The translations under genes were made by a program, and so were the position numbers. Of a DNA stretch of 64,000 nucleotides, positions 1 through 9,549 are shown piece after piece. The notes beneath the pieces were generated by a model that did no database searches, was not told where the DNA came from, and saw only the letters and a list, made by a program, of their open reading frames with translations. The DNA comes from Heligmosomoides polygyrus polygyrus. Its lineage: Eukaryota > Nematoda > Chromadorea > Rhabditida > Heligmosomidae. Location of the stretch: the NCBI GenBank assembly GCA_947396885.1, contig OX377202.1, positions 1,612,001-1,676,000 on the forward strand. The letters are read 5' to 3'. How positions within the stretch are numbered: position 1 is the stretch's first letter; each line of letters opens with the position of its first letter.

Positions 1-30
1 TCCAATCGAATCGAACGGTTTCCTCTGCAG

Positions 31-100
31 CTTATGCTCCGTGTCGGCCTGGTTCAGTTACCCAAGTTTGAGGTTCTGAAGAAGGCCACAACGCCGAACC
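31..100 (+). CDS. exon of unidentified gene
   Basis: The acceptor TCCTCTGCAG precedes 31 and a GTGAGT donor follows 100. Only the frame starting at 31 is open; the other two hit TGA. It reads LMLRVGLVQLPKFEVLKK and onward, ending with one base of a split codon. Confidence 0.45.
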
Positions 101-3100
101 GTGAGTAGCAATAGAGCCCTGTAGCAATCATTCCTGCGATGAAAGAGCACCTCATCGAATAGGACGAAGATTCTAAGACCCGACGAGAGTCGCACGTGGA
201 ATGTACTGCGAGCAGTACCTCACAGCAGTGTAATGTTATTGCCTCGCGTGGAGACACAGCAGGGAGTTGATCATCGCCAGCACGAGGGTTGTGTGGGATA
301 TCACCAAAGATCTGTTTTTCTGCAACGTCTTCCGAGTAATGAGGAGCTCTCGTCTCGACCCCTGGGAGGCTGGCGGTCGTCTCGTCAATTTGCTTGTTTT
401 TCTGTGTGCTTGTGCTTAGCGAGAATTTTTTTCGTCCTTGATTCAGGCCTCTTCGGCCTTCTAGAGAGACCCAGAAGCTGTCTGCCGAGGGAAATATAGA
501 GCTCCCCGTCGTTAGACGGCTTAGTGCTCGTTTGGCCGTCGAAATTAAGTCAGACAGCTGGCCAATGAGTCAGCCTATCGCTCATTGCTGCGGATTTCCG
601 TGCACATTCTCGCAGCGATGTTCGTTTTCGTTTTTTGATGAGGTTATGTCGCCGTCTTCGTATGGATCCTCAGGTCGGAGCTCGTAGAAAAATCCTAACT
701 GATTTCGAGCCAGTTATGGCTAGTAGTTAGGCAGGGCCACAGCTTAGGAAAACGGCTTCTAATCCAACAGGCTACCATTCGTTCTTCTGTTACCTCGTAG
801 AAGCAACAATGTCTAACACATTTGCTTGGGCCTGAAGCGACCGGTACAGAGGTCACATGCTGTCACAGACGTTTCACTGTGATCAGAACTCTTGCCCCAG
901 GCAGGACTCGAACCCGCTTCCTGTGCTTTACGGGCAGGATGCTACGCGTTACACCATCAGCGCTGCTTGATCGCCGGCTACATCAGCGATATCATCAAGC
1001 AGCGTTGGTAGTGTAGCGCCTAGCATCCTGCTCAAAAAGCACAGTAAGCAGGTTCGGGTCCTGCCTGGAGCAGGAGCTTGGATCGCAGCGAAACATCTTG
1101 TAACAGCATATGACCTCTGTACCAGTCGCTCCAGGACCAAGCAAATGTGTTAAGCATTGTTGCTTCTTCGAGGTAATAGAAGAAGGAACGGAAGCCTGTT
1201 AGATTGTAAGCTGTGGCCCTGCCTATCTGCTAGCCGTAGCTGGATCGAAATCAGTTAAGGTTTTCCTACAAGCTCCATCCTGAAGATCCATTAGACGACA
1301 GGACCATGATGCTGCCGCATTACAGCCGAGTTTCTTTGGCGCCACCGTTTTTCGCCGAATTTACAGCGCCAAGCTTAGCAGTCAAACCGACAGAATTCGA
1401 TCTCGTAGAGGTAAACAGGCGTTGATCTTCCTGTCAGCTGGCAAAAGCTGTTACGATCAAGAACATCCTTTCAAATTCATGTGCTTCAGCGGCACAAGTC
1501 GTTAATATGGCCTACCTGGGGCGGCGAGGCGCGGTACACTGCACCAATTACACCGCACTGACCGCACGAGACTCCTATAGGTGGCAAACTCGTTCGATTA
1601 GGCATGATTGATGTAGTGCACCCCGCCTCTCCACATATGTAGGCCATATAATAGACATGTGCCGCCGAGGAACATGAATGTGGACGTATTTGGAAGAATT
1701 TTCTTGATCGCAATGGCGTTTTTTCAATGAGTAGGTGCAAAGAGCAGAGGTGGCTAGCTGACTTCTATGAACAACGACTATTCGAGGTCGAATTCCTTCG
1801 TTATTAGCGTGTTAAATAAATCAATTTTTATCGCTTTATGTGTCAGGATGAAGCGATAGAAGTTGGTGCCGTTAAAGTTCGGCGAAAGAAAAACTCGAAT
1901 TGGCTGGCGAACCGTTTCACCACTCGAAGTAGGCCACATTACCGACACGTTTCCGAGATTCTCGCATGAGCTACGGAACGCCAATCTAGCTGGAACATCG
2001 GGAATTTTTCGCCATGTTAGCTGCTGAGATCGTGCCACGCATTGTTCCAGTATGCGTCAAAGTTCCCGATGTTCCAGCTAGATTGGCGTTCCATAGCTCA
2101 TGCAAGAATCTCGGAAACATGTCGATAATGTGGCCTACTTGGAGAGGTGAAACGATTCACCAACCAATTCGGCTGGTGGCGTAAGCCCCGTTCGCGTGAG
2201 TTTCTGCAAAAAAAAAAGACCTTAGGTTTTTTAGCAACAATCGAAATAAAACTCGAGAAAATCGAGTAATAAATGCAGCTTCAACATGGACCATCATGGA
2301 TGACTTTTTGACTTTCCAGGTATCTTAACGTAGAATTGACCCCATTTGTCAACGAGCTGGCTCAGTTAGAAGTTTCACAACAGCCAGCGCATCAACGTGA
2401 TAATGGCTGAGGGCTAAAGGAGAGTTTTCGGCGATGTGATCTGAACTGCGGACCACTCAGTGTGGTCTCATGCCCAAGCAGACCCTCCAACCAGCTCTTC
2501 CACCCGACCTGCTCAGCTCGATCGACAGAGTATTCGGTTACAGACCGGCCTGGAATGCATGCGCTGCACCACTGCGCACTCTACCACCCGAGCGGTTCTC
2601 ATTATGTCAGCGGGTGCTGACTGCCGGCCGGCCGGTCGGCTCGTTCATTAGGGCGGCGGCTCCAGTGGCGAAGACAAAATGCCCTGCTGCTGGCGGTGAT
2701 GAGGTTATTCTCGGTGGAACAGAAGGGAATTGACATCCTTCTGTCTGCAATTCGCCGGCTGTAGGCGCTCTGTAGTCCAACTTCGGAAGGTTAACTTCCT
2801 TAGGAAAAGGTAGGGTGTCCAATAAACCGAAATTTTTATGTAAAAAAAACAAATCTGAGTCTAAAATTTCTGCTATTTCAGCTGAGAACTCCTTCTACTA
2901 TAGACGGCTGTGATATCGGTAACGAAGGTTCTTCTCTGTGGTTCCTCCCGGAGACTTACTTCGAGGAAAAGTTCTCCGAAGTTGACCAGAAGCTGATTAG
3001 CGGTGGAGTTGTTGCCTCGGAACCTGACAGCGTGCCCATGACCGGCAAAACAACCCACTTTCGGGGGATATTAGGCCACTCGTTTCTCAATGAGGCTCTC

Positions 3101-3145
3101 CGTGAAGGCATGTCTCCCGCTATTAGACGGCTGGAGCTCGCCTAG
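31..3145 (+). CDS. 3' part of an unidentified multi-exon gene (partial)
   Basis: The first 3.1 kb contain GC3-rich, protein-like plus-strand reading frames bounded by splice-like sites. They end in a stop (3143-3145) with a polyadenylation signal about 95 nt later, so this is the 3' end of a gene that begins left of the window. Exons I can support are 31-100, 263-403, 447-548, 1326-1410, 2320-2371, 2461-2703 and 2882-3145. The joins 263-403/447-548, 447-548/1326-1410, 2320-2371/2461-2703 and 2461-2703/2882-3145 close in frame. The joins 100/263 and 1410/2320 do not, so an exon is missed or a boundary is wrong there. The second intron would be only 43 nt. I do not recognise the protein. It lacks obvious membrane spans or low complexity, and the last exon is acidic and rich in E, S and G. 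It lies head-to-tail with the MAST gene. Confidence 0.5.
263..403 (+). CDS. exon of unidentified gene
   Basis: The acceptor is CACAGCAG. The frame beginning GAG at 264 reads ELIIASTRVVWDITKDLFF and onward, with mostly G/C third positions. It needs a donor at 404 (GTGTGC) because it runs into TAG at 417. Two bases (CT) carry to the next exon, where G completes Leu. A 25-nt microexon at 178-202 would repair the phase with the upstream exon, but I cannot confirm it. Confidence 0.42.
447..548 (+). CDS. exon of unidentified gene
   Basis: The acceptor is CCTTGATTCAG. The frame reads RETQKLSAEGNIELPVVRRL and continues open to 685. The end at 548 (donor GTCAGA) is chosen because it gives the phase needed by 1326-1410 and avoids the inverted repeat starting near 650. 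A donor at 600 (GTGCAC) would also fit. Confidence 0.4.
650..1303. repeat. foldback element with tRNA-like arms
   Basis: Left arm (about 650-965) and right arm (about 985-1303) are inverted copies of each other with scattered mismatches. Each arm carries a tRNA-like block with a B box (GGTTCGAGTCC type; left arm on the minus strand at about 905-918, right arm as GGTTCGGGTCC on plus). It lies in an intron of the unidentified gene. The anticodon arms are degenerate, so these are not functional tRNA genes. Confidence 0.75.
1326..1410 (+). CDS. exon of unidentified gene
   Basis: The acceptor is GCATTACAG and the donor GAG|GTAAAC is good. One base completes a split codon, then 28 codons read RVSLAPPFFAEFTAPSLAV and onward, ending EFDLVE in phase 0. 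The reading frame is unambiguous because the alternatives contain stops. Confidence 0.5.
1496..1668. mobile_element. MITE, GTCGCTAATGTGGCCTAC family
   Basis: The ends GTTAATATGGCCTAC and TGTAGGCCATATA are inverted copies. The interior block CTATAGGTGGCAAACTCG matches the copy at 56137-56270. It is non-coding and lies in an intron of the unidentified gene. Confidence 0.55.
1885..2185. repeat. foldback element
   Basis: The segment at about 1890-2012 is inverted at about 2060-2180, including the block CAATCTAGCTGGAACATCGG and its complement. The arms carry the GTAGGCCACATTA motif of the GTCGCTAATGTGGCCTAC MITE family, so it may be a head-to-head dimer of that family. Confidence 0.65.
2320..2371 (+). 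CDS. exon of unidentified gene
   Basis: After the acceptor GACTTTCCAG, one base then YLNVELTPFVNELAQLE; the other frames stop at once. The donor is GAA|GTTTCA, phase 0. The incoming phase does not match the exon ending at 1410, so one link is missing. Confidence 0.42.
2461..2703 (+). CDS. exon of unidentified gene
   Basis: The acceptor is GACCACTCAG. The 81 codons include PPDLLSSIDRVFGYRPAW and GRPVGSFIRAA, with a G/C-biased third position. It ends GGDE before GAG|GTTATT and joins 2882 in phase 0. An alternative frame here (WSHAQADPPTSSS) is also open for 60 codons, so the frame choice rests on closure with both neighbours. Confidence 0.45.
2882..3145 (+). CDS. last exon of unidentified gene
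   Basis: The acceptor is TGCTATTTCAG. Only the frame starting at 2882 is open. Its 87 codons include LWFLPETYFEEKFSEVDQKL and the C-terminus SPAIRRLELA, then TAG at 3143-3145. The frame lacks an early Met, as expected of a terminal exon. It is followed by a 3'UTR hairpin and AATAAA at 3241. I do not recognise the family. Confidence 0.62.
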   Translation: MRTPSTIDGCDIGNEGSSLWFLPETYFEEKFSEVDQKLISGGVVASEPDSVPMTGKTTHFRGILGHSFLNEALREGMSPAIRRLELA

Positions 3146-3170
3146 CTACTGCCTCGTAGTCCCGTTTCTG

Positions 3171-3236
3171 ATTTCACGTTAAGCTATGTCCTTTTCAAAG
3201 GAAATTTGAAAAGAACACAGCTTAACGTGAAATCAA
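3171..3236. promoter_or_regulatory. 3'UTR hairpin of the upstream gene
   Basis: Two arms of about 29 nt (3171-3199 and about 3208-3236) are inverted copies with two mismatches, sharing GATTTCACGTTAAGCT. The hairpin sits between the stop codon and the AATAAA signal. Related CAACGTGAAA blocks occur elsewhere in the window, so it may be a small repeat relic rather than a selected structure. Confidence 0.6.
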
Positions 3237-3240
3237 AATC

Positions 3241-3246
3241 AATAAA
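3241..3246 (+). terminator. polyadenylation signal AATAAA
   Basis: A canonical AATAAA lies 96 nt after the TAG at 3143-3145, with T/GT-rich sequence 10-50 nt downstream, as expected for 3'-end formation of the upstream gene. Confidence 0.6.
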
Positions 3247-3249
3247 CAG

Positions 3250-3699
3250 TGTTCTTCTTATGATTGGTTTCAAATGTTGTGGATTTCAAGGGCTTCCAAT
3301 TTCTCATCGTTGTCATCTTTTGAGTTCTCTGACCTTCACGAAGCTACGGAAACAGAGAGAATGTTTGGAATTTCGCTTGGAAGTGCGTTTAGAAGTCCTT
3401 TTCTGAGTACTTTCTGAAAATTCGCTATTCTCTTCAATAATTCTGCTTTTTAACTCCGCGAAAGCTCGATTTCTATCCCTCTTCCGCGAAAAATTCCTTC
3501 ATTTCTTCGTGTGCTGCATGAGTTCAACCGCCGATGGTTCTGTTCTGGCCTTCTAGCCGATTCCGTGGTGTCGCTCACCTGCCAGAGAGTGCGGCGCCGG
3601 CTATCGCGGTCGGTGGCGTTACGGGCTCTGAGTTCACGTTCGTTCAGCCGCCGTCGACACCACCTCCATCAGCGAGGAGTGCGTGCGTAGCGCAGCAGG
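3250..3699 (+). promoter_or_regulatory. inter-gene region, probable first MAST promoter/5'UTR
   Basis: About 450 bp separate the upstream gene's poly(A) signal from the first candidate MAST start codon. The last 150 bp are GC-rich with CG dinucleotides, unlike the AT-rich DNA either side. I see no clear TATA box or initiator. An in-frame TAG at 3688-3690 lies just before the ATG at 3700. Confidence 0.35.
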
Positions 3700-3850
3700 A
3701 TGCGGCAGCGCTCGCGGAAGACGGCGCCGGTCAGTCCGCGGCTTTGTCGTCCGCTGGCCGACAGTTGGTGCGCGTCGTCCGACCCGTCGTGGAGACATCG
3801 GTCGATGAGCACCAGATTCCTCGCAGTGGCCGTGAACGCGATGAAACGCA
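3700..3850 (+). CDS. MAST: candidate 5'-most coding exon of MAST kinase (alternative N-terminus A, part 1)
   Basis: The ATG at 3700 follows an in-frame TAG. The frame has a strong G/C third-position bias and reads MRQRSRKTAPVSPRLCRPL and onward for 50 codons plus one base, to a consensus donor CA|GTGAGT at 3851. The single base A joins GT at 8640-8641 to make Ser, leading straight into MCSESSVESS. The block is basic and Ser/Pro-rich, like long vertebrate MAST N-termini, but not clearly homologous. It could instead be 5'UTR with translation starting at 8642. Confidence 0.42.
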
Positions 3851-5255
3851 GTGAGTTGCGCGGAGTGAGCCTTCTCGAGCAGACGCATTTTTCGTATTTT
3901 TCGCGCCTTCTTGGAAGCTTCTTCGTAACTGTGTGATTACACGTCATTGATTTCATAGATTTTCCCATGTATTGATTTTAACGACATTATTGTCGGGCCT
4001 ATATTGATTTTATCTATTTATTGATTTTTATCCATTTATCGATTTTATCGATCTTGAATCCAAATCATGATTTAGTTTTGTTCCATATTTAGCAGTTAAC
4101 TCATATATCCTCTTAAAATTTATTTCAAAACGATAGGTTGAATTGATTTTTTCCATAAATTAATTTCACCAGTTTTTTCTAATTATCGATTTGTTTTTTC
4201 ATGTGTAAGAGTCAGATGAAAAAGCATTGCAATCACAAGCTATCACAAGAGTTAGCACATACATTCCCAAAGCATGTTTCAAACATATTGATTGCAGTGA
4301 TATATTGATTGATTTTTTCCATATACTGATTGATTATTAATCCCGAATCTAAATCATGATTTCATTTATCTAAGAGTCAACAACTATATCCTCTAAAAGG
4401 CACTTTGATCATATTGATCGCATTGATTATTTTCCATAAATTGACTTTATTACTTTCTATTTATTGATTTTATCCATATATTGATTTTATCGATCTTGAA
4501 TTAATGTTTTGACTTGTTTTTTTTTCTATTTAAGGATCAGCACAGCTATATCCTCTAAATAATTCAAATCTATTGATTTCATTGATTTTTTCCATATATT
4601 GTCGTTTTCATTTTACATTATTTTTCCATATTCCATATATGGTGTTCGTCCTTCATTGTTACTAACATTTTTCCATTGTGGCACACCTATGTGTGCATGA
4701 AATAAATAAATAAATAAATATTGACTTTATCTGTTTTCATCTTTATATTGATTTTTACCCATGTATGGATTTTATCGATTCGAGTACAAATTATGATTTT
4801 TTTTCATATTCAAGAGTCAACACTGATATCCTCTAAAAGGCATCTCGAACATATTGATTGCATTGATTTTTTCCATAATAAAAACTTCACTAGTTTTTCT
4901 ATGTTTATTGATTTTATCCATATATTGGTTTTATCGATCCTGAATCCATATCTTGATTTTTTTCATTTCTGAGGATCAGCTCAGCTATATCCTCTAAAAA
5001 ATTTCAACCATATTGATTTCATTGATTTTTCATATATTGATTTTCTCTGTTTTTCTCTATTTGTTTATTTACATCCACATATAGATTTTGTAGATCTTGA
5101 ACACATATCTTGATCTTGGTTTTTCCATTCTTAGAGATCAGCGCAACTATATCCTCCAGAGGGTGTTTCAAACATATTGACTGCAGTGATTTTTTCCATA
5201 TGTTGATTTTATCTATCTTTATCGTTATATTGATTTTCATTCATGTATGGATTTT

Positions 5256-5551
5256 CTGGGCGCGTGTAGCGCAGTCGGAGGAGGCGCGACTGTCGCGTGC
5301 ACCCGATACCAGGTTCCTGGTTCGGAAATCCCGCCCAGGCCAACCAAGCCCTCCATCCCTCCGGGGTCGGTGAATTGGTACCAGACTTGTCTGGGAAGGA
5401 TAGATCGCTGACTTGTTTATCGGCTGGCCACCGCAAGTCATTGTATGGGCAAATACGCATTCATGTCGCCTCCACGACATCCCGTAGAAGTAGAATGCGC
5501 TGGCGCATCCCAGAAGGGATTGAGTAACGCCGCACTTTATCCTTTATCCTT
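5256..5551 (+). mobile_element. tRNA-derived SINE, full length, with target-site duplication
   Basis: The head GGGCGCGTGTAGCGCAGTCG holds an A box (TAGCGCAGTCGG) and, about 40 nt on, a B-box relative (GGTTCGGAAATCCC). A conserved body follows, then a 3' tail of CCTTTAT repeats. A 10-bp direct repeat TATGGATTTT flanks it at 5246-5255 and 5552-5561. The same element recurs at 29717-30012 and 50186-50483. Confidence 0.88.
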
Positions 5552-5904
5552 TATGGATTTTATCGATTTTGGATCCATATCTTTTATTTTTCCATATTCA
5601 AGGAACAGCACAGCTTTATTTTCTGAAAGGTGCTTCGAAGGTATTGATTTCATTGATTGTTTTTAGTTATGTTGGTTTTATTTATATTATCTTTATATCG
5701 ATTTTTATCCACGTATTGATTTTATCGATCTTGGATCCATATCTTCATTTTGTTTCTTTCCATATTTGAGGAGCAGCACAGCTAAAGGGTGTCTCAAACG
5801 TATTGATTTCATTGATTTTGCTACATATTGATTTTCTCGATTTTCAGCCAGATTTTGATTTCACTGACTTTCCATATTTAAGGACTAGCACAGCTACATC
5901 CTCT

Positions 5905-5990
5905 AACGACCTATACTCATCCTAGAAGCGGAATGCGTGGCGCATCCTAAAGGGGATTGACTAACATGATTATTTATCCTTTATTTTAGC
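5905..5990 (+). mobile_element. truncated SINE, 3' end only
   Basis: This copy matches the last about 85 nt of the SINE at 5256-5551 (GAATGCG, GGCGCATCC, GGGATTGA and a TTTATCCTTTA tail). The tRNA head is missing. Confidence 0.6.
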
Positions 5991-7190
5991 AGTAAATATT
6001 CCTCGAACAAAAATTGCTTGGAACTTGCTTTGGGAGGTATCCATTGGGCTTTGAAAAGAGAAATACTAAAGTCGTCAAAGTAACTACCTAAGGTGAAGGT
6101 TCTGGAAGAGGGGGAGCTATGGAGGCTACTGCACATTCCCAGGTGCTAAACTGTGCGTTTGTCGGTACTATCAATCAACTAAACGTTGCGCTGTGGCATG
6201 GCTGAAGGCATGGCGCGTTCTGAACATGTGGTACCAGAAAACTGGCACATTTTCTCTTTTGGAAATGAGTTGTAGACGCCGTTATTATGGTTAGAAAGCA
6301 GAAAGTTTTGCTTAGCTTAAGAAGCATACAATTTCTGAGCCATTCTTTAGCTAGAAGGCTTCGATAACGCTTTTTATGAAAAATTACAACCCTTCCCGTG
6401 TGAGAGATGAGCACCGGAAATGGGGCCGTGCTATCTTTAGGACTGAGTCAGCTATTTAATCATTGCCCGAGCGACGGGTACGCCGCTTGACTACCGACTG
6501 TCATGCAGAGTCCATCTTTCAGTAGGTAGTTATAGCATTGGCCGCATTTTTGCCACGTTTTCAAGTGAATTCGATGGGAATTTTTGGCCAAAATGTCGGA
6601 GATCATGACTTTGGCGTATTTTTGAAGGTTTTTGGCTATTTCTTCGAGTTTTAAACTAAAATTACGGCCGCTACGTGGAAATTGTCGATGCGAAATCTGT
6701 GGCTTGTTCTCGCCAGGTGAATAAGTTTCAGTTTTTTCTTTTCAGAAAAAAATCGTATAAGGGTGGATTTTTTTCGTTTAAGGATGCCATTTTCCCAGAG
6801 TTTTAGAATTCATAGTTCGAGATCTCATTTTTGGAGAAACGCTTCGTTTTGTAGAGATCTGTCATCATTTAGAAGGCGTTAGGGACCTTCAGAAGTGCCT
6901 AGGTGGTCTAGATGTCTTCCTGTGGCGACGAAGACGTCGACGATGCCTGTCGTCATCTGTCGCTCTGTGGCGGGCCTGAATTGCATTACAACTACATAGT
7001 TGTATTAATCTCAGTCCCCGACATAAATTAGTGCTCCATTTGCATCTGGATAGATTCAGAAGGGAGGCTAGGCCACCAGTTCTCGTTGCCCGAGCTTGAA
7101 TTATGCGAAAAAATTCATTATTTTCACACTTTGACGAAATTTTTTAAGACAGGCGTTGTAAAAGCGTCATTACATGATGCAGAAAATCAC
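5991..7190. other. intronic DNA without recognised feature
   Basis: I see no gene or clear repeat here. A minor frame from ATG 6912 (MSSCGDEDVDDACRHLSLC) runs 38 codons to TAG and is GC-rich for its first half. It has no convincing donor and is left unannotated. Confidence 0.5.
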
Positions 7191-7250
7191 TAATAATGTT
7201 GATTTTATGTAAGGAACCATTTAATCTATTTTTAATTAGTATTTCTGGTG

Positions 7251-7444
7251 CATGTCGCGAAAGTGGGCAGCATTGGGGTCTGAGGACGCGCTAGCCAATC
7301 ATGATCAAGAAGCGAAACGAGCGAACGTGTGCCACCCAATCAAGGTACCGACCGTACATTTGCCGCCTCAACACCATCCATTTCTCTGCGGGCTGATTGG
7401 TTATCGAGCTCCCGCCTCCTAATGCTGCCTACATTCACGACATG
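7251..7444. mobile_element. CCAAT-type MITE, copy in tandem unit 1
   Basis: Terminal inverted repeats CATGTCGCGAAAGTGGGCAG and CTGCCTACATTCACGACATG flank an inverted CCAATCA...CTGATTGG pair. It is non-coding. Confidence 0.7.
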
Positions 7445-7749
7445 GCGCCCCTTTGTTTTTATTTTTTATTTTATCTCGTTACACTAATTATTTATTGTAT
7501 CGATATAAGTACTTAGGTGAAGCTTTATTAACATTCAAGGCGCGTTCACACTTTAATCGCCGTTCGGCGCGACAATATCGATTAGGCGGCGCGGTGGATC
7601 GATAGAGCGTCTAAAGATGCAGATACTTTGGCGTTGCTGCATAGCTTGATGTGCCGACCATCATAGAGTTGCGTGCATGAGCTGGAAATTTCAAGTAATG
7701 AAGATTTTATGTAAAGAAACATTCAATCTATTTTGGTTGGTCTCTGGAC

Positions 7750-7942
7750 CAGGTCGCGAAAGTGGGCAGCATTGAGAGCTAAGCGCCCACCAGCCAGTGT
7801 TAATCAAGAAGACAAGTCTCTTAATCAAGAAGCGAAAGCCTGCCACCTGATCAATCAAAGCACCGACCCTACATTTCCAATCTCAGTGGTCTGATTGGCT
7901 ATCGAGTTCCCGCCTCCTAATGCTGCCCACACTCGCGACATG
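7750..7942. mobile_element. CCAAT-type MITE, copy in tandem unit 2
   Basis: The ends GGTCGCGAAAGTGGGCAGC and GCTGCCCACACTCGCGACA are inverted. It is a diverged copy of the element at 7251-7444. Confidence 0.68.
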
Positions 7943-8224
7943 GCACCTCTTCGTTTTTATTTTTCATTTTGTTTCTTTAATTTTTACATTACATCTTTAT
8001 TAAGCATCAAAGCGTGGTCTATACTTGAATCGCCGTTTGGCGCGGCAGTATCGATTAGATAGCGCGAAGGATCGATAAACAGCAGAAATTCAAACACTCT
8101 GGCGTAACTGCATAGCTTGAAGTGCACAAATCATCATACAGTAGCAGACATGTGCAGAGGATCTCAAATAATGTTGATTTCATGTAAAAACCGTTTCATC
8201 TATTTTTGGTTAGTATCTTTGGTC

Positions 8225-8413
8225 CATGTCGAAAAAGTGGACAGCATTGGGGTCTGAGGGCGCACCAGCCAATCATAATCAAGAAGAGAAGCGAGCGAAC
8301 GTGTGCCACCCAATCAAGGTACCGACCGTATACTTTTCGCCTCAACACCATTTCTCTGCGGCTGATTGGCTATCGAAGTCCCGCCTCCTAATGCTGCCTA
8401 CATTCGCGACATG
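8225..8413. mobile_element. CCAAT-type MITE, copy in tandem unit 3
   Basis: The ends CATGTCGAAAAAGTGGACAG and CTGCCTACATTCGCGACATG are inverted, with internal CCAATCA and CTGATTGGCT. Frames on both strands are open by chance only. Confidence 0.7.
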
Positions 8414-8639
8414 GCGCCTCTTTATTTTTGTTTTTATTTTATTTTATCTATTTTCTTATCGCTGTATATGCATAAATGAAACATTGTTAACCGTCAAGAC
8501 ATGGTTCATACTTAAATCGCCACTCAGCGCGACAATATCGATTAGACAGCGCGCGGTGGATCGATAAACAGCCAAACAAATCATTCAAATCTTTTGTAGC
8601 TGCTCAACTTGAAGTGCGCTCATCATCGTCGAATTGCAG

Positions 8640-8782
8640 GTATGTGCAGCGAGTCCTCGGTGGAGAGCAGCTGGCCGTCGTCGTCGTCGTCGTCGAATCT
8701 GGCACGACTCCGATCCGGCCTCGGTCATTCCGATCCGCAGATCTCGGCCAGCTACAGTCATACGCCGTCGCCGAAGAGTTCT
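8640..8782 (+). CDS. MAST: MAST kinase exon, alternative N-terminus A, part 2
   Basis: The acceptor is GAATTGCAG. Two bases complete a split codon, then MCSESSVESS, a serine run, SNLARLRSGLGHSDPQIS and SPKSS, to a GTGAGT donor in phase 0. The SNLxRxRxxxLGxSxPxxS pattern matches the segment of long vertebrate MAST proteins that precedes the arginine/serine block encoded by the first shared exon at 42925, so this is a real MAST exon. The downstream phase 0 fits 42925 directly. ATG 8642 could itself be a start. Confidence 0.68.
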
Positions 8783-9549
8783 GTGAGTGGTGGCCTGGTA
8801 TGCATTTTTTACTTTTTTTTTTGCAAAATTGTCATTGGATTCACAGCTTTTCGCCACTTTTTGCGATGACGGTTCAGGGTGAGTTTAGAAAAACAAAATC
8901 GCCGCGCGGTTATTTATGTCGTAAACATCATGAAGTTTGTTGGATAAATAGGTTTTTCTCGCGTTTAACGTGTGACATTGTTTTATGTCGCGTTTGTTCA
9001 CTTTAGGTTCCATTTTTATCGATATTTATTCGAGCTCGTGATCTACTGTCATTTTTGTGAGCATGTTTTTATTTCTTTAACGAGTTTTAGGGGTTGTCAC
9101 CGCTGCGATATTTTTTTGAGAAAATTTTCGACGGTTTCCATTACATTGACCGAGAAAATCCTTTGGACAATATTACTGGACATCCCGCTGATCCTCAGTT
9201 TCGTAGGGTGGGGGACATCACAGCGTTTCAATCCATCCCTATCACGTGCCAGAGTGGCCCAGTGATAGTTGTCCTAGCTAGAAAGGCGCTTGCTGCCTAT
9301 GTCAGGTGTTGTTCGCCACAAAGTCAGGTTTTTAATAGAAGAATGATGATCTTTGGTGGTTGCTTTAATTGCAGCTTCAATTAATTGCCATATTTTTTTT
9401 GGCTATGAAACCTGCACCACCTATGTTACCAGTCATCGTCGATTTAATGGCTGAGTGGCGTGCAAAAGTGGCCCAGTACGTTCTTCGAGCCACTTCTTTC
9501 GCTACATGCTTAGTTGAAGAAGCACGAGCAGTGTGTTGACAGGGAACCT

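Larger units (their letters stand above)
4000..5990 (+). repeat. degenerate AT-rich tandem array, ~155 bp unit
   Basis: The blocks ATTGATTTTATCCATATATT and CAGCTATATCCTCTAAA recur at roughly 150-160 bp steps (for example near 4387, 4543, 4828, 4980 and 5140). Later degenerate copies lie near 5605, 5775 and 5890. The copies are diverged and interrupted by a SINE. The array lies within the first long MAST intron and has no coding potential. Confidence 0.75.
7190..8655 (+). repeat. three tandem ~485 bp units ending at a MAST exon
   Basis: Each unit contains a CCAAT-type MITE (7251-7444, 7750-7942, 8225-8413), then TTCATACTTAAATCGCC-like sequence, an ATCGATTAG core, GGATCGATAAACAG and the motif CTTGAAGTGC-CATCAT. 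The anchor GTCGCGAAAGTGGGCAGC recurs at 7254 and 7753 and, diverged, near 8228 (steps of about 499 and 475). The third unit runs into the acceptor and first bases of the MAST exon at 8640; the first two units carry degraded versions of that junction. Confidence 0.8.
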
